From contig NC_134145.1 in assembly GCF_033958435.1 (NCBI RefSeq), positions 35,119,501-35,183,500 of the forward strand: a stretch of DNA of 64,000 nucleotides, written 5' to 3'. Under the pieces are notes generated by a model that was not told the origin of the DNA, ran no database searches, and saw only the letters and a list, made by a program, of their open reading frames with translations. Below, piece after piece: positions 45,901-54,875 of this stretch; within the stretch, counting starts at the first letter, position 1; each line of letters opens with the position of its first letter. This DNA comes from Carettochelys insculpta. Taxonomy: Eukaryota; Chordata; Testudines; Carettochelyidae. The position numbers and the translations under genes were made by a program.

Positions 45901-48900
45901 TAATCATCTGAGTTTAGTGAAATTTGCATTTTCGGATGTTTCAGTGGGCTGTATTTACCTCTCTTAAAACAAGTTACAATAATGGGCTTAAATTGCAGCA
46001 AGGGAGATTTAGGCTGCTCATTAGAAAAAACTTACTAACTGTCAGGGTGGTTAAACATTGGAGTAAATTGCCATTATTGGAGATATCTAAGAGCAGGTTA
46101 GGTAAACATCTATCAGGGATGATCATTCTAGATGGTGCCTGAATCTGCTGTGAGGGCAAGGGACTGTACTTGGTGCCCTAGTATTCTGTGATTCTATAAG
46201 TTAGTGATTAAAAGTTGGAAAAACTGAAACTATTACTCTTTCTGTAGAGCATGGGATAGGAGTTTCATCTTGATTTGTGAAACAATTATCTGGGTGGTAG
46301 TGTTTACAGAGCAGTGTTTAGCATCCTTCAGGGGGTGGGTGTTTGTGTGTCTTTAGTTTGCAGATTTGCAAACTAATATTTATTATGCTGCCCAAAATAT
46401 TCAAAGCAATGCTTGATTTCAACAGCCATGCAATTAAGTGCTATTTATGAAGATTTGTAGCATTTTTAAGAAGTGTGTTTTCTGCCCAGAAACAAATGTT
46501 GACTAATAACAAGTAACCCTTTGGGGTGTTTTATTTCTCTTAGGTTCTTGCCTTTGTGTTTATAGCTTGAACATTTCCAGTTACACACAAAATCCAGAGG
46601 CCGCCAAGCTGTGTCCCACACTGCCAGTTCAACCAAGGTAAGAATTACTGTGTGCCTCACTGTGTTGCTAATTCAAGACAACTTTTCAAAGACTGTCCTT
46701 TGCATTTTGTATTTGACTTGAGGCATAACAATCAGAATGTTTTTTCTTTAATATCTTTGATTTTAGATTTTTGATTTACTGTATATGTGCAACCTCCCAA
46801 ACTCTGTTCACATCCCTGATCAGCAGAGATAGTTAAAGATGATGTAATCAAGTAAAGTCCCATTGCTTTCTGGTGGCACAGCACAGAACTGGATCCTTTA
46901 TGTTTCCACACTCTCTTTCACAAAGTTAAGTGAAGAAAAGAGAGTGAGATATTTCAGAGCTGAAACGTAAAACGAATTGAAAAGAGGGCACCTCGCACTT
47001 ATTTCTTTGGAACTCTGGATTTTTTCTCTGCATTTGTGAGATCCTTGTGAGCACTTTCCATTATGTATGCGATACCGCTCCATAAAAGCAAAACTGGTTG
47101 AAGCAGTTTCCCTAGTAATAGTCACCGTTTACTTATTAACTAGGGAGGTATACTGTAGTCATTGATTGCTGTTTCGTTTTAGACACACGAGTCGGAAATC
47201 TAAAACCCTTCTTGCTGGCTTAATGAAGCAGTGCCACGACTAGAGGGATACTACATTGGGGGAGGGATAGATAGCTCAGTGGTTTGAGCAGGGGTCTGCT
47301 AAACCTGGGGTTGTGAGCTCAATCCCTGAGGAGACCATTTAACAAGCGGGGCAAAAAGGTACCAGAGATGATGCTTGGTCCTGCCAAGAGGGCAGGGTAC
47401 TGGACTAGATGACCTCCCAAGGTCTCTTCTAGTTCTAGGAGATGTGTATCTCAATTATATATATGTAGGACATTTTGCTAACAATGCCAAAGAATGATAT
47501 TTTTATATGTAAATATTTGACTGAACTAACTTTATGCTAAAGCTGGTCACTCGTAGCTCAGTACACCTTAAAGAACATTGGAATATTGTGAACTCCATGC
47601 AAAATTTGTGTATGAAAAATACCGTGAAATAATATTGATGTAGCTTACAGTCGTGCTGCCTTGTGTTTTAATCCCATCCATTCTTGCAAATTAAGCTGGT
47701 CAAGCCCAGTTCGTATTTGAATAGGAGCTCACAAAGGAGCAGGAAACGCTATTGGTGATCAGTAGATGGCACTCTTCCGACGGGTCCTGAATCAAAACCC
47801 CATCTGGAGGCACCTGGGCAAATTCCAATTTGGCTGGATATGTTCTGCCTTTCTAAATCCCTCCTGCGGTTTTAATCAGATAGATATACTTGCTTTGGGT
47901 ATGTCTACACTAGCATTCCTCTTTCGAAAGAGGCATGCAAATGAGGGAAATTGAAAACGCAAATGAGGTGCAGATTTACATATCTGGCGCCTCATTTGCA
48001 TATTCTCCTTTTGAAAGAGCTTTCGAAAGAAGAAAAACAGAGTAGATGTGGCTCTTTCAAAAGTAATCCCCATCTATGAAAGAAGCCTTCTTCCTTAAAA
48101 AAAAAAAAAGGGGGGGGGTTCTTTTCAAAAGAGCCAGTCTACACTGCTTTTCTTCGTCGAAATAAGCTCTTTCAAAAGAAGAATATGCAAATGAGGTGTC
48201 AGATATGTAAATCTGCACCTCATTTGCATGTTTGATTTCCCTCATTTGCATGCCTTGAATGCTAGTGTAGATGTAGCCTTTTGGTTATAAATTTTTGTGC
48301 AGTGGGTAGGGTGAAATGATCTCTGTATATTGGCTTAAGTTCTGAGAAGTTTGTTGAGACAATCTGAAATATTTAAGGGAAACCATAAAGATCCGTCTGA
48401 ATACACCAATTTAACCATAAACTGCGTACCTTAATTTGGAATTGTCTTTATTTTGGTGGTGGTGATATATGGTGGTATTTTTTATATTTCATATTTACTA
48501 AAAAGCAAACAAACATAATTCTGCATATAAACAAAACAAAAGAGCTTGACTGTGAGTTTACACTTGTATTGGAACTGTCGGAATGATCATTGAATGGCTC
48601 TGAAACTTTAATCCAGTAATCAACCTCTCCCCCACCTCTCCTTTTTTTTTAACTTTCCAGCAAATCCTTCCCACTGTTCAATCGGTGTGTTCCACAAAAC
48701 CCTGAGTGCTATTCACAGTTTGCATCCACCTTGATAAATGTGGCTAACAAAGATGACGTTTTTCATCGTATTCTCCGTGGAATTATGGCAGGAAGAGATG
48801 CTCTAATAGGACTGAGTGTACTTGCACTAGGTAATGTTGTGAACCAGGAGATGGATTTTAAAAAAAAAAGTGAATAGAATCTTATGTTTTAAGCCTTTGT

Positions 48901-51900
48901 AGAGAGAAAAATGCAATTTTTAAAAAATATTGACTTTTGGTTTATTTTTATTTAAGTTGAGAGAGAGAACTGCCATTTGCTTTCACAAGACAGACTAGTG
49001 AAATTCAGATTTATAGGAAGGAGGCTGAAAGCTTGCTGTGTATCACTTGTTTGTTTTTTGTCTAATTCCATTGGAAACTTAAGGCGGTAAAGTTATAAAA
49101 TCAGAGGAATGTTTTTAATGATACATTTCCCCATTTCTTGGCATTCTGAGGGGGTCACTGAGGTCTTAGAAATTGCTTTCTTCAAGGGATTGCAGACACA
49201 TATTCCCCTTGAGTGTCCATGTGCTGAGTGTGTCCAAGCCAAATAACTTTATCTAGCAGTACCTGTAGAGATGGTGGGGTGCCTCCCACCCTTTGGCCTC
49301 CCTAAGCTGTTTAAAGGCGGTTCCACCCTAACCCTTCTGTTCCTTCACACCAAACATTAAGAATTTGGGTCTCAGATACAGAAGTGATGGGGTCGGCCGT
49401 GGAATATACTTCTGCATCTGCATTTCAAGGAACACCACATCTGTACTGTAACAGTCTTCTGTGAAGTGATTTGCAGGTGTGTAATCCTCTTACGAGGTTC
49501 ACAAGTAGATTCAGAAGGAAGAGAGGCTCAGTCTGCTCAAAACGGCCTTCCAGAATTCGCATCTGATCTGCAGTCGGTTGTAATAATATACTGGTTAGTC
49601 TAAATATGAATGGAAAACTGCAAACATCCAATGTCAAAATGCCACTGAAAAAAGTAATCAGTGCCATTGTGACTTTGTCAGGTAGCTCTGCATGGAAGTG
49701 AAGTGAGCTGTCCCATAAGCTTTTGTAATACAGGATGGTCTCCACTTGGAAATGGTCTGCATGGAGACCACTAGATCCTTCATGTATTTTGGAAAAGAAA
49801 CAAAAATATGAGGTAATGAATGGAATGGTTTTGTTCCCTTCGAGTAAAATGCCAAGCATTGTCTATAATCCAAGGATTGAAAATACTGTTCACTGAATGA
49901 AGTTTGGGAAGAATACGGTGAGTAAATGGTCTCATTAGGATGAAATTGTGACACTACCTTAGACAAAAGCTGAAGATGTGGTATCAAAGCAACTTTGTCT
50001 TTGACAAAAACAAATATGCAGAAGTTATGGCCGCAAGAAACACTATCTTTTGGCACGGTAGCAACAGAGAATAAGTCACCAAGGGCTCCGATGGAGGACT
50101 TGTGGAGGCATCCGAGACAGGGCTAAGGTCTCATTGAGGAATCACTTCCTGCACCGACCAGATTTGACAAGTGATCCCTTTCGGAAGTATGACTACCATG
50201 CAGTTTAAGAAGATTGATTCCCCCCACCCACCCCATTGGATGGAGGATGGAGTGCCAGAGTCACTGCCATGTGGATCCTCCATGAACTGAGAGACAGAGG
50301 AGAGGACTGGAGGGTGTAACAATTATTCCAGAACATCCTGAATGTGGATTGTATTGAATCCCCTATTGAAGGGATAAGATTGAAAAATATTTCCATTTAG
50401 CTAGGACAGGTAGCTCTTGCTAGAATCTGTCAAAGAACTTAGAACAGCTCTCCTATTCCTTGTCTAGGTTTGCAGCACCCATGCTGTGAGGTGCAAGCTG
50501 CTTCGCCCTAGGTGCAAAACCTGAGTGCAATACTGAATCCATACATTGGGGCAATGGGGATGAACAGAGGGATTGAGATGATCACTCTTATGTTAGTATC
50601 ACCCCATTGCTGTACTGTTAGGCAAAGTTCTCTGGCTTTGGAGTCCTCCGCATGGACCCCTGAGTGGACTATACATTGCACTCACACCTTGAAGTGCAAC
50701 AATTGAATTACAGGTCTTAGTCATATAAATTGAAAAAATTTGGTACTGTCATGATTCTGAAGCTTAATTATTAAAGTCATTAAGTTATTAATAATTAAAG
50801 GTAATTTACATTTTCAGAGTAAAAAAAATCAGTTTGGTAGCTTTGATTTCATGTTTCATGAGCAAGTTGAAATTGACAAGAACTGGCTTCAGAATTAGAG
50901 AACACATGGCAAATCCATCCAAGAGTAAATAGGTGTCAGAAGGCAAGGGTTATACCAGTAATGAGTTTACCCTAAGCACCTGACTGTGCTATGTAATTGC
51001 CAGTTCTGATCATTTTAGGGTGTGATTTTGGAACATACGTCTTCAAAACAGACTCTCCTCCATTTTAAACCTCTTCAATCTCTGCTTTCAAGATCAATAT
51101 TTACAAATAAAAAAAACCTAGAATGCAGAAAAATGTAACTTTCTGTACAACTGTTAGTTTGATTAAATGGATTACAACAGTCATGAGAAGTTAACTGTTT
51201 GTTTGTTTTCCAGCCTTCTCTTTAATAATGGTTTTAACCTTCAGATTCATCACCACTCTTCTGGTCCATATTTTCATAACACTAGTTGTGTTTGGATTGT
51301 TATGTAAGTATATTTATTTAAAATAAATGTTTAAGACTTTTTTTTACTGAATTGAAAGAAAAACATAAAGGCAAGACAGAGCAAATGGATTTTTCCTCAA
51401 GTATCCTTTAGTAGGCAAAATTGGGTCTCAGTCCTGAAATCAGACCCATGCTGGACCCTTATTTCTATGTGGATGAAAAGATCTGGCTGTGCAGGTCTAG
51501 TTGTGAGATTACAGTGTTGGGAGGTTTGGTTTTGGTTTAAGTTTATTTATTTACAGTTGTCTGTAGATTTAATTTCTTTTGACAAATGATGTGAGTCTGG
51601 CTAGCGGTAACATTTCCAACACAGTTAAATAAAGAATTTAACAGTACACCATTTATAAAGGGAGAACTATTCAGAAAGATCACATTTCAGGCTTTGACCA
51701 ATCTTATAAATTATATTTATCTTGTGCAACAATGCTGTAACTTCAGAGCTGCAAGAAAACCAGACTTAATGTTAGCTTTGACCTCAAAATTGCACACAAA
51801 CTCTACAGTTTTGTTTTATTGTTCATAAATCTGTGCATTTACACCTAATATTTCTCACTTTGCACTATTCCTGAGTTAATCTGAATTCAAGAGGACAGGG

Positions 51901-53564
51901 TAACAGAGCCATAAAGATGTACATATTAGCTTTCCAGTCACTTGTGATGTACTGTCTATAATTTCATGGATTTGTGTTTGTTCTAGTTGTCTCAGGTGTT
52001 CTCTGGTGGTTGTATTATGACTACACCAATGACCCAAGCATAGAACTGGAAACTGAACAAGAAAATGTAAAATATTTACTTGGATTTGCTATCATAGCTA
52101 CATTGATTACGGTGAGAAATGTTACAGCATGTTTTTTCGGGAGCTTAATGTTAGAGATTTCAATCTTGAATAAAACTATATGACAGCAATGTAGGTGTAC
52201 GTGCCCCTTCATTTATTTAAATTTGACATTGAAAAGTGGACATTCCATTGTGAAGTGTAACTGAGGTAGTATAGTGAAGTTTCAACAATGACAGAGTTAT
52301 TTTATCCAGTGGCAGATTGCACTGTGGTGTCTTCTTTCCATTTGCAGCCAGGTAAGATCTGCCTATAATTACATAAGCCTTTTGTTACGCTTTTTTGGTA
52401 AAATTCACCTGTGTTATATGAGGTCTGTATAAGACTTTCCACATGTGTTAGGGCTGCAGAACAGAGCCAGCAGAAGAGCTGTGCTGGAGGGCCAATGCCT
52501 TGGGTATGCTGCCATAGTGTGAATCTATAGACTCTCTTCATTTAAGCTACTAATGGGGTTGAATGAGTCCAGAGACTCTAGATTCATGTAAATGTGGCTC
52601 CTGAGGCTCCAACATACCTTGTAAGAGGAACAAAGGGGAAGCAGCCATTGCAGTGGAATGGAAGCTCAGTGCCACAATTTAGTGTTCTGCCCACAAACTG
52701 TGGTGCTGAATTTTTACTTTTCCTGTCATTCACCTCCTGCTCATCACGCACAACCTGATTACTAGGGCTTTATGCTGTTAAAATGAATGTTTTCTTATTT
52801 AGCATTGTAGCCCCATATATTGTTGGGAAGCGAGAAACAGCTGCATTAATATTACTTTAAAAGAACATGCCATCTGTACTGTGTTCAAATTACTAATGTA
52901 CTTGATAGACATTAGTGATTTCTTGTGTATTCTTTGTATGTTGTCAGATAGCAGGAGCTGCACCTCTTTTCATACTCAATAGAAGAATATAAAGGGGTTT
53001 CTTTTGGAGCAAATTTGTTTGTGTGAAACTTGCAGATTTGTTCTGGTGCCGTTTGTAGAACTCCAAATAATCTGCTGCTCCTCTAAGAGCATCTGACATC
53101 TTTGTGTAGAGCAGGCTAGAAAAGTGGTGTAAAGCTGCTTGTATTGTCAATACTTGTTTTATAGTTTCCAGTGTGCTAAGTCTTTTACGCATTGCTTAAT
53201 GCTTTTACAGCCTTAAAGATTTAGTGCATAATGGTTTTATGAAAAGACGTGTTCTGCTGCAGCATCTTTGTGAAATCTGTTTCACGCTTTTCCTATGAAA
53301 TTTGGCAACTTCTGATAATTTAAGAAAGAATCCCTGGTTTACTATCTTTCTGATTTGTTTTTGCTCTCTTTTAATAGATAGTTCTACTTTCCCTCGTATT
53401 TGTACTAAGGAAGAAGATTCAGCTTACTCTGCAGCTCTTTCATATTGTTAATAAAATAATTAGCGCAGTCCCTTTCCTATTGTTCCAGCCTCTGTGGACC
53501 TTTTTAATTCTCATTTTCTTCTGGGTGTTCTGGGTTGCTGTGCTACTCAGCTTAGGAACTGCAG
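24535..53564 (+). CDS. SLC44A3: SLC44A3, choline transporter-like protein 3, exons 1-9 (gene continues past the window)
   Basis: Nine exons join without frame break: 24535-24561, 25468-25575, 36234-36376, 36874-37010, 46544-46637, 48661-48830, 51214-51303, 51987-52111 and 53378-53564. Together they are 1081 bp, 360 full codons. The predicted order is a short cytoplasmic N-terminus, TM1 (about 30-55), a large Cys-rich extracellular loop with NGS and NIS sequons, four more membrane segments, and the IFFWVFWVAVLLSLGTAG segment. It matches vertebrate CTL3 along its whole length (for example REWRPLLYRRCTD, NRCVPQNPECYS, WWLYYDYTND). The SLC44 family includes plasma-membrane and organelle choline/ethanolamine carriers; the substrate of A3 itself is poorly established. 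No stop or lost splice site is seen, so the gene is probably functional. The remaining C-terminal 45 percent is not in the window. Confidence 0.95.
24562..25467 (+). other. SLC44A3 intron 1
   Basis: The first 430 bp continue the CpG island; the rest is AT-rich. No repeat or RNA gene recognised. Confidence 0.7.
25468..25575 (+). CDS. SLC44A3: SLC44A3 coding exon 2
   Basis: The exon lies between attttag and gtaagc and covers residues 10-45. It holds QREWRPLLYRRCTDVLW and the first half of TM1 (LILFFLFWAGL). Phase 0 on both sides. Confidence 0.95.
25576..27275 (+). other. SLC44A3 intron 2, left part
   Basis: AT-rich with no gene recognised. At about 26480-26690 a 'ggagcaggccccaacctggtg' and 'ggttaattggttaaat' stretch looks like an old interspersed repeat, but its family is not clear. 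Confidence 0.5.
27316..27739. mobile_element. Palindromic 424-bp MITE inserted in the DIRS terminal repeat
   Basis: Termini ggccgtgtctacactagc and gctagtgtagacatagcc, with TAG on both sides (27313-27315, 27740-27742). Almost the whole element is one inverted repeat: 'gcaaatggccattttgaag', 'tactaatgaagtgct', 'ctttttgaaaggacccc' and 'aaatccccttactcctat' each recur inverted in the right half. The centre is near 27527. Removing the element plus one TAG joins the two parts of the DIRS repeat exactly. Confidence 0.92.
28202..30753 (+). pseudogene. DIRS Gag-like ORF1 relic
   Basis: It begins near 28202 with a zinc-knuckle-like segment (DGHSKYIRCLGEGHVPQKCLHC) and AWRDREMQLHMILFKEAL, as in DIRS ORF1 proteins. 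It goes through Ser/Pro-rich shifted frames and then reads AIVEAADNIWQMAASAPATNKRVDKKYFVPS (29640-29730). After the CR1 interruption it continues with FVAHLLNHSFDDYSK (30210) and FHSKVEDLPFDKQKLF (30450). Many frameshifts and stops. Its role in the family is a nucleocapsid-like structural protein. Confidence 0.7.
29884..30203 (-). mobile_element. CR1 LINE 3' fragment inside the DIRS element
   Basis: Read on -, it encodes the CR1 ORF2 tail (QHAVSLWNSLPEEIVKVRTIREFKEELDKF in parts) and then the non-coding 'ggccattcttacgttcttaag' end. It is a different CR1 subfamily from the copy at 8496-12495, since the octamer repeats are absent. The DIRS frame stops and resumes at its edges. Confidence 0.85.
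31050..32292 (+). pseudogene. DIRS reverse transcriptase-RNase H relic
   Basis: In shifted frames: PEIDLQYLNRCLQKQCFKM, VLPFGLAMAPRVFSKTL (31290-31340), and the active-site region IIFPYLDNL near 31385, where the usual second Asp of YLDD is Asn. The RNase H part reads TTDASLLGWGAHLNSQSI (31880-31940), HINLLALRAV, MYYINHQGGEHS and VNNTEADALSSRF (32190-32240). Several stops. The changed active site and stops show it is dead. Confidence 0.82.
32678..33706 (+). pseudogene. DIRS tyrosine recombinase relic
   Basis: It reads MQSRWQNTRKTCLSKWK (32715), then QIHSILDYLLDLKQQGSALASLKVHVAATSAF (32810-32910), FRKGLANLYPPRWP (32960) and, after a shift, FHINEPIVLPAF, LDVRRALAFYINRTKPFQR (33325-33380). It ends with HSIRAMAASLEFFRGVPLHKIC (33530-33590), matching the conserved H-x-x-R region. 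This enzyme family integrates the circular DIRS DNA without an integrase. Frameshifts remove function. Confidence 0.8.
34140..34744 (+). other. Intron 2 spacer
   Basis: No gene recognised. It contains 'gtgtgtgtgg'-type and 'ggtagctcaggata' repeats at 34190-34320 that suggest a short degenerate tandem. Confidence 0.45.
34745..35010. mobile_element. MITE with TGTCGACAGA motifs
   Basis: The left end ggctatgtctaggctgcagg pairs with the right end ctgcagtcgagacataatt. The interior has TTTTGTCGACAGAGC and TCTGTCGACGT motifs also found in the MITE at 60591-60823. The flanks do not give a clear target duplication. Confidence 0.65.
35011..36233 (+). other. Intron 2, right part
   Basis: AT-rich with no recognised repeat or gene. 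The 'tttacaatagaggaactgagatacag' stretch near 35565 resembles an ancient MIR/L2-type core, but I cannot confirm it. Confidence 0.4.
36234..36376 (+). CDS. SLC44A3: SLC44A3 coding exon 3
   Basis: Residues 46-92 plus two bases. It continues TM1 (MFITGYAVTAGAAERL) and enters the extracellular loop (FGYDSYGNICGKKN). The donor is gtaagt. The acceptor is weak: the bases before TAG are A/T-rich with little pyrimidine tract, yet the reading is clearly conserved. Confidence 0.93.
36377..36873 (+). other. SLC44A3 intron 3
   Basis: No repeat or gene recognised; AT-rich. Confidence 0.6.
36874..37010 (+). CDS. SLC44A3: SLC44A3 coding exon 4
   Basis: Residues 93-138 and one base. Extracellular loop with HVFFLNSCSLEI, VALCVSSCPQEQL and FAKNN; the NGS sequon is formed across the junction with exon 5. 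Acceptor ttcctag, donor gtatgt. Confidence 0.95.
37011..38940 (+). other. SLC44A3 intron 4, left part
   Basis: Mostly AT-rich unique-looking DNA. At 37545-37640 the 'cctctc ... ctctcatccggtaacatc' stretch is related to 42935-43000, marking a shared repeat family. Confidence 0.5.
37545..37640 (+). repeat. Interspersed repeat, copy 1 of a pair
   Basis: It shares 'cctctc', 'ctctcatcc', 'catc' and 'ccggcaggat'-like blocks in order with 42935-43000. The family was not identified. Confidence 0.45.
38950..41000 (-). pseudogene. L2/RTE-like non-LTR retrotransposon relic
   Basis: On -, fragments occur in the order of a LINE reverse transcriptase. MVKQVFALAFSLFGIFFAAVLEKA (40440-40370) corresponds to the 'KQGCVLAP..FS' block. 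LIQDLLCNNDGPWCSDAIL with AEAAHNFGLTICPIKNKVMYQ (40270-40130) corresponds to the 'DLLFADD' active site, here altered. VQLRGTGHVSCMPEIQVSKQVLY and CFKRHLDTKCANW (39720-39570) form the C-terminal 'GHV.RMPD..LPKQ' and 'RFKD' blocks. Many stops. The clade (L2 or RTE-like) is uncertain. Confidence 0.75.
39160..39176. repeat. Poly(A) tract
   Basis: A run of about 15 A in intron 4 next to the LINE relic. Confidence 0.8.
41180..41830. repeat. Pyrimidine-rich degenerate tandem repeat
   Basis: The stretch repeats phrases such as 'gagctggcygagtccc', 'gcagaastggcycaa' and 'ctcttcttcctcccc' every roughly 50-65 bp, with poor conservation. Overlapping open frames on both strands come from this composition, not from a gene. 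Confidence 0.5.
41831..42930 (+). other. Intron 4, unidentified repeats
   Basis: No gene recognised. 42250-42830 looks like part of an interspersed repeat by its composition, but I could not assign a family. Confidence 0.4.
42935..43225 (+). repeat. Interspersed repeat, copy 2 of a pair
   Basis: The start 'gaacctctctagtctggcac' is repeated in variant form at 43176-43200 ('gacctcctctggtctggcaa'), so the element is partly a direct duplication. It is related to 37545-37640. Confidence 0.45.
43226..43950 (+). other. Intron 4, unassigned DNA
   Basis: No gene recognised. The 'ccatggttatagtccaaaatccagggtc' region near 43285 reads like an old retroelement end, but this is only an impression. Confidence 0.35.
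43960..44640. repeat. GC-rich 'ccagctccagct' low-complexity region
   Basis: Repeats of CAGCTC and CTCCATC units. A block 'caggtgggggaagctgggtggtag' near 44500 is partly inverse of 'cagctgccccagctggggg' at 43970. A 226-codon open frame on - and Pro/Ser/Ala frames on + come from this composition. Confidence 0.6.
44641..45391 (+). other. Intron 4, unassigned DNA
   Basis: No gene or clear repeat recognised. Confidence 0.45.
45392..45844. mobile_element. MITE with GGTTACGGTTACACT termini
   Basis: Left end ggttacggttacact and right end agtgtaaccatatcc form an imperfect inverted repeat. The interior has several TTTTGTCAACAG / CTGTTGACAAAA motifs in both orientations, the same type of array as in the element ending at 20428. 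No clear target duplication. Confidence 0.65.
45968..46200 (+). mobile_element. CR1 LINE 3' fragment
   Basis: It encodes the CR1 ORF2 tail (NGLKLQQGRFRLLIRKN and VVKHWSKLP), then the 3' UTR with 'gggactgtacttggtgccc', ending in the CR1 octamer 'attctgtgattctat'. + strand, so sense to SLC44A3. Confidence 0.88.
46544..46637 (+). CDS. SLC44A3: SLC44A3 coding exon 5
   Basis: Residues 139-169 and two bases. The extracellular loop has SCLCVYSLNISSYTQ, with an N-glycosylation sequon (NIS), and CPTLPVQPS. Acceptor tctcttag, donor gtaaga. Confidence 0.95.
46638..47257 (+). other. SLC44A3 intron 5, left part
   Basis: No gene or clear repeat recognised. Confidence 0.5.
47258..47458 (+). mobile_element. 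tRNA-derived SINE of turtle Cry/PolIII type
   Basis: It begins ggggga and has a pol III A box (tagctcagtggtttgag, 47272-47288) and a B box (ggttgtgagctcaatcc, 47309-47325), then the body with 'ggtactggactagatgacc' and 'tctcttctagttctaggag'. This layout is that of the tortoise/Cry SINE of cryptodiran turtles, recognised from memory. It ends in a 'tatatat' AT-rich tail. Confidence 0.88.
47897..48278. mobile_element. Palindromic 382-bp MITE with TTT flanks
   Basis: Left end gggtatgtctacactagcat, right end atgctagtgtagatgtagcc, and TTT on both sides (47894-47896, 48279-48281). 'catgcaaatgagggaaat', 'gcaaatgaggtgcagattta' and 'ctcatttgcatattc' recur inverted, so most of it is one palindrome. An A/G-homopolymer run (about 48098-48119) marks the right-centre. 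Confidence 0.88.
48661..48830 (+). CDS. SLC44A3: SLC44A3 coding exon 6
   Basis: Residues 170-226 and one base. It holds KSFPLFNRCVPQNPECYS, a conserved Cys-rich motif, then FHRILRGIMAGRDALIGL and the start of TM2. Acceptor aactttccag, donor gtaatg. Confidence 0.95.
48831..49149 (+). other. SLC44A3 intron 6, left part
   Basis: No gene recognised; AT-rich. Confidence 0.6.
49150..50400 (-). pseudogene. Second DIRS-like relic (tyrosine recombinase end)
   Basis: On -, KVVSQFHPNETIYSPYSS, SLDYRQCLAFYSKGTKPFHSLPHIFVSF and SCITKAYGTAHF (about 49960-49700) match the last part of the DIRS recombinase in intron 2 (FHINEPI, LDVRRALAFYINRTKPF, SCIMTCYS). The sequence at 49190-49260 has a 'cagacacatattccccttgagtg' phrase resembling the DIRS terminal regions. 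RT and Gag parts are not seen, so it is a truncated old copy. Confidence 0.65.
50401..51213 (+). other. SLC44A3 intron 6, right part
   Basis: No gene or clear repeat recognised. Confidence 0.55.
51214..51303 (+). CDS. SLC44A3: SLC44A3 coding exon 7
   Basis: Residues 227-256 and one base. End of TM2 (SLIMVLTFRF) and start of TM3 (ITTLLVHIFITLVVFGLL). Acceptor ttttccag, donor gtaagt. Confidence 0.95.
51304..51986 (+). other. SLC44A3 intron 7
   Basis: AT-rich with no recognised feature. Confidence 0.6.
51987..52111 (+). CDS. SLC44A3: SLC44A3 coding exon 8
   Basis: Residues 257-298. VSGVLWWLYYDYTNDPSIEL, one of the best-conserved CTL3 segments, then the start of TM4 (LLGFAIIATLIT). Acceptor gttctag, donor gtgaga, phase 0. 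Confidence 0.95.
52112..53377 (+). other. SLC44A3 intron 8
   Basis: No repeat or gene recognised. The short frames on both strands look random. Confidence 0.6.
53378..53564 (+). CDS. SLC44A3: SLC44A3 coding exon 9 (last in the window)
   Basis: Residues 299-360 and one base. It ends TM4 (IVLLSLVFVLRKKIQ), then FLLFQPLWTF and TM5 (LILIFFWVFWVAVLLSLGTAG). Acceptor ttttaatag, donor gtaagt. No exon for the next conserved segment (human YKPLSGIRYMWW region) was found to the right. Confidence 0.95.
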
Positions 53565-54464
53565 GTAAGTAGTTGTAATTTATCATGCTCGTGTTTTTAC
53601 ACTATCTTGTTTAAAATTTGGTCTTTAAACACAGAACCTGATGGTATTGGTGTATGATGTATAGTGTATGTTGTAATATAGTTATATTATGGTCTTGTTT
53701 TCTGTTTACGTCACCTTCCTAGTTCTGCAGGTAGTTACTGAGGAGAGGATAATATAACATGCTAGAGGAGAGAGACACTTGTGCACACTCATAGTGACTT
53801 ACTTTGTTCTTTCTTATTTAGTTGTCACAATGTAAAATGTCATTACAGATTCAAAATACATAGTTGTAAGTGGGGAGCATAATAGATATGTGGAGGGCTT
53901 TGATTTAGTACAGAAGTTGTGAAGTGACTGTGTTTCTACTACAAGAACAACAGGACGATGCCGTCTCTCTTGCTAGAGATGTAACATTATTCTGGGGAAC
54001 ATTACTGTGAGAAATTTTAAAATGGCATTCAAGCAGAGGACTTGGAAGGAATGACTAGATGGAAGAGGAGGGATAAGAATGGGAGAGGTGGAGCTCATAA
54101 ATTTTAAACTTTGGCTCTGTTGGGCATAGTTCCTCCTAGGAAAAAAATTAAACGGGGCTCTAGCTCTGGGGCTGAACAGGGCCAAAAACATCCCCAAAAC
54201 AAAAAAACCTTTCACATGTGAAGAGTGTCCCAAGTTCATTCTATCTTAGTAGTGACTGAAAGGAATTATCAGCATATGGGGGTATATGTATAACGCAAGA
54301 ATCATGGTCTCTGACTACATAGTGGGCAGGTAACTATCACAGTTGGCATACTTGAGGGCAGTCTCGATTGGGAGGCCACAGAATGAGTAATCTTTCCAGG
54401 ACAAGAGTGAAGCTTCTATGTATAGTGCCCCTGTGGGCAAAGAGCATAGGGTTCTTATACTATC
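53565..54464 (+). other. SLC44A3 intron 9, left part
   Basis: No gene or clear repeat recognised. Confidence 0.55.
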
Positions 54465-54875
54465 GGCTTTGTCTACACTGACAGCAGCATGTAGGGCACA
54501 TGTTGTTACATGTTGCAGTGGAAAACAGATTGCATCAATATTTACTGTTGTGTGGTGTACCCCGGTGCAAAAGCTCTGGGAAAAGGGAAGCAGCAGGGAA
54601 AGGCTCCAGCAGTGGAAAGCTGACAAAGCCTTTACTTGCTTCAGGAAGCTGCTGGCATCTTTTTCCACTGCCTCTCCTTGCTAGAGCCTTTCCCTTTTGC
54701 TCAGAAAGGCTCTTGCAGCAGGGAGCTTCCAGAGCCTTTCTTTGCAGCCTTTCCATTCCCCTCCCAAAGCCCTTAAGTGCTGCTAGAGCCTTCCTCTGCA
54801 TGAGGAAAGGTTCTGGTAGTAAGAGACCACTCTGCTTAAAAAAAAGGAGGGGGGGCGTCACTGTAGCTGGAGAAG
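54465..54875. mobile_element. MITE fragment, left end only
   Basis: It begins ggctttgtctacactgacag, the shared terminal motif, and has inner 'gcagcagggaaaggctc' / 'gagcctttcc' motifs that fold back. No right end is seen; the next element starts at 54876. Confidence 0.5.

Noticed and set aside
47272..47325. Functional tRNA gene
   Set aside because: The A and B boxes belong to a SINE head; no cloverleaf acceptor pairing and the SINE body follows.
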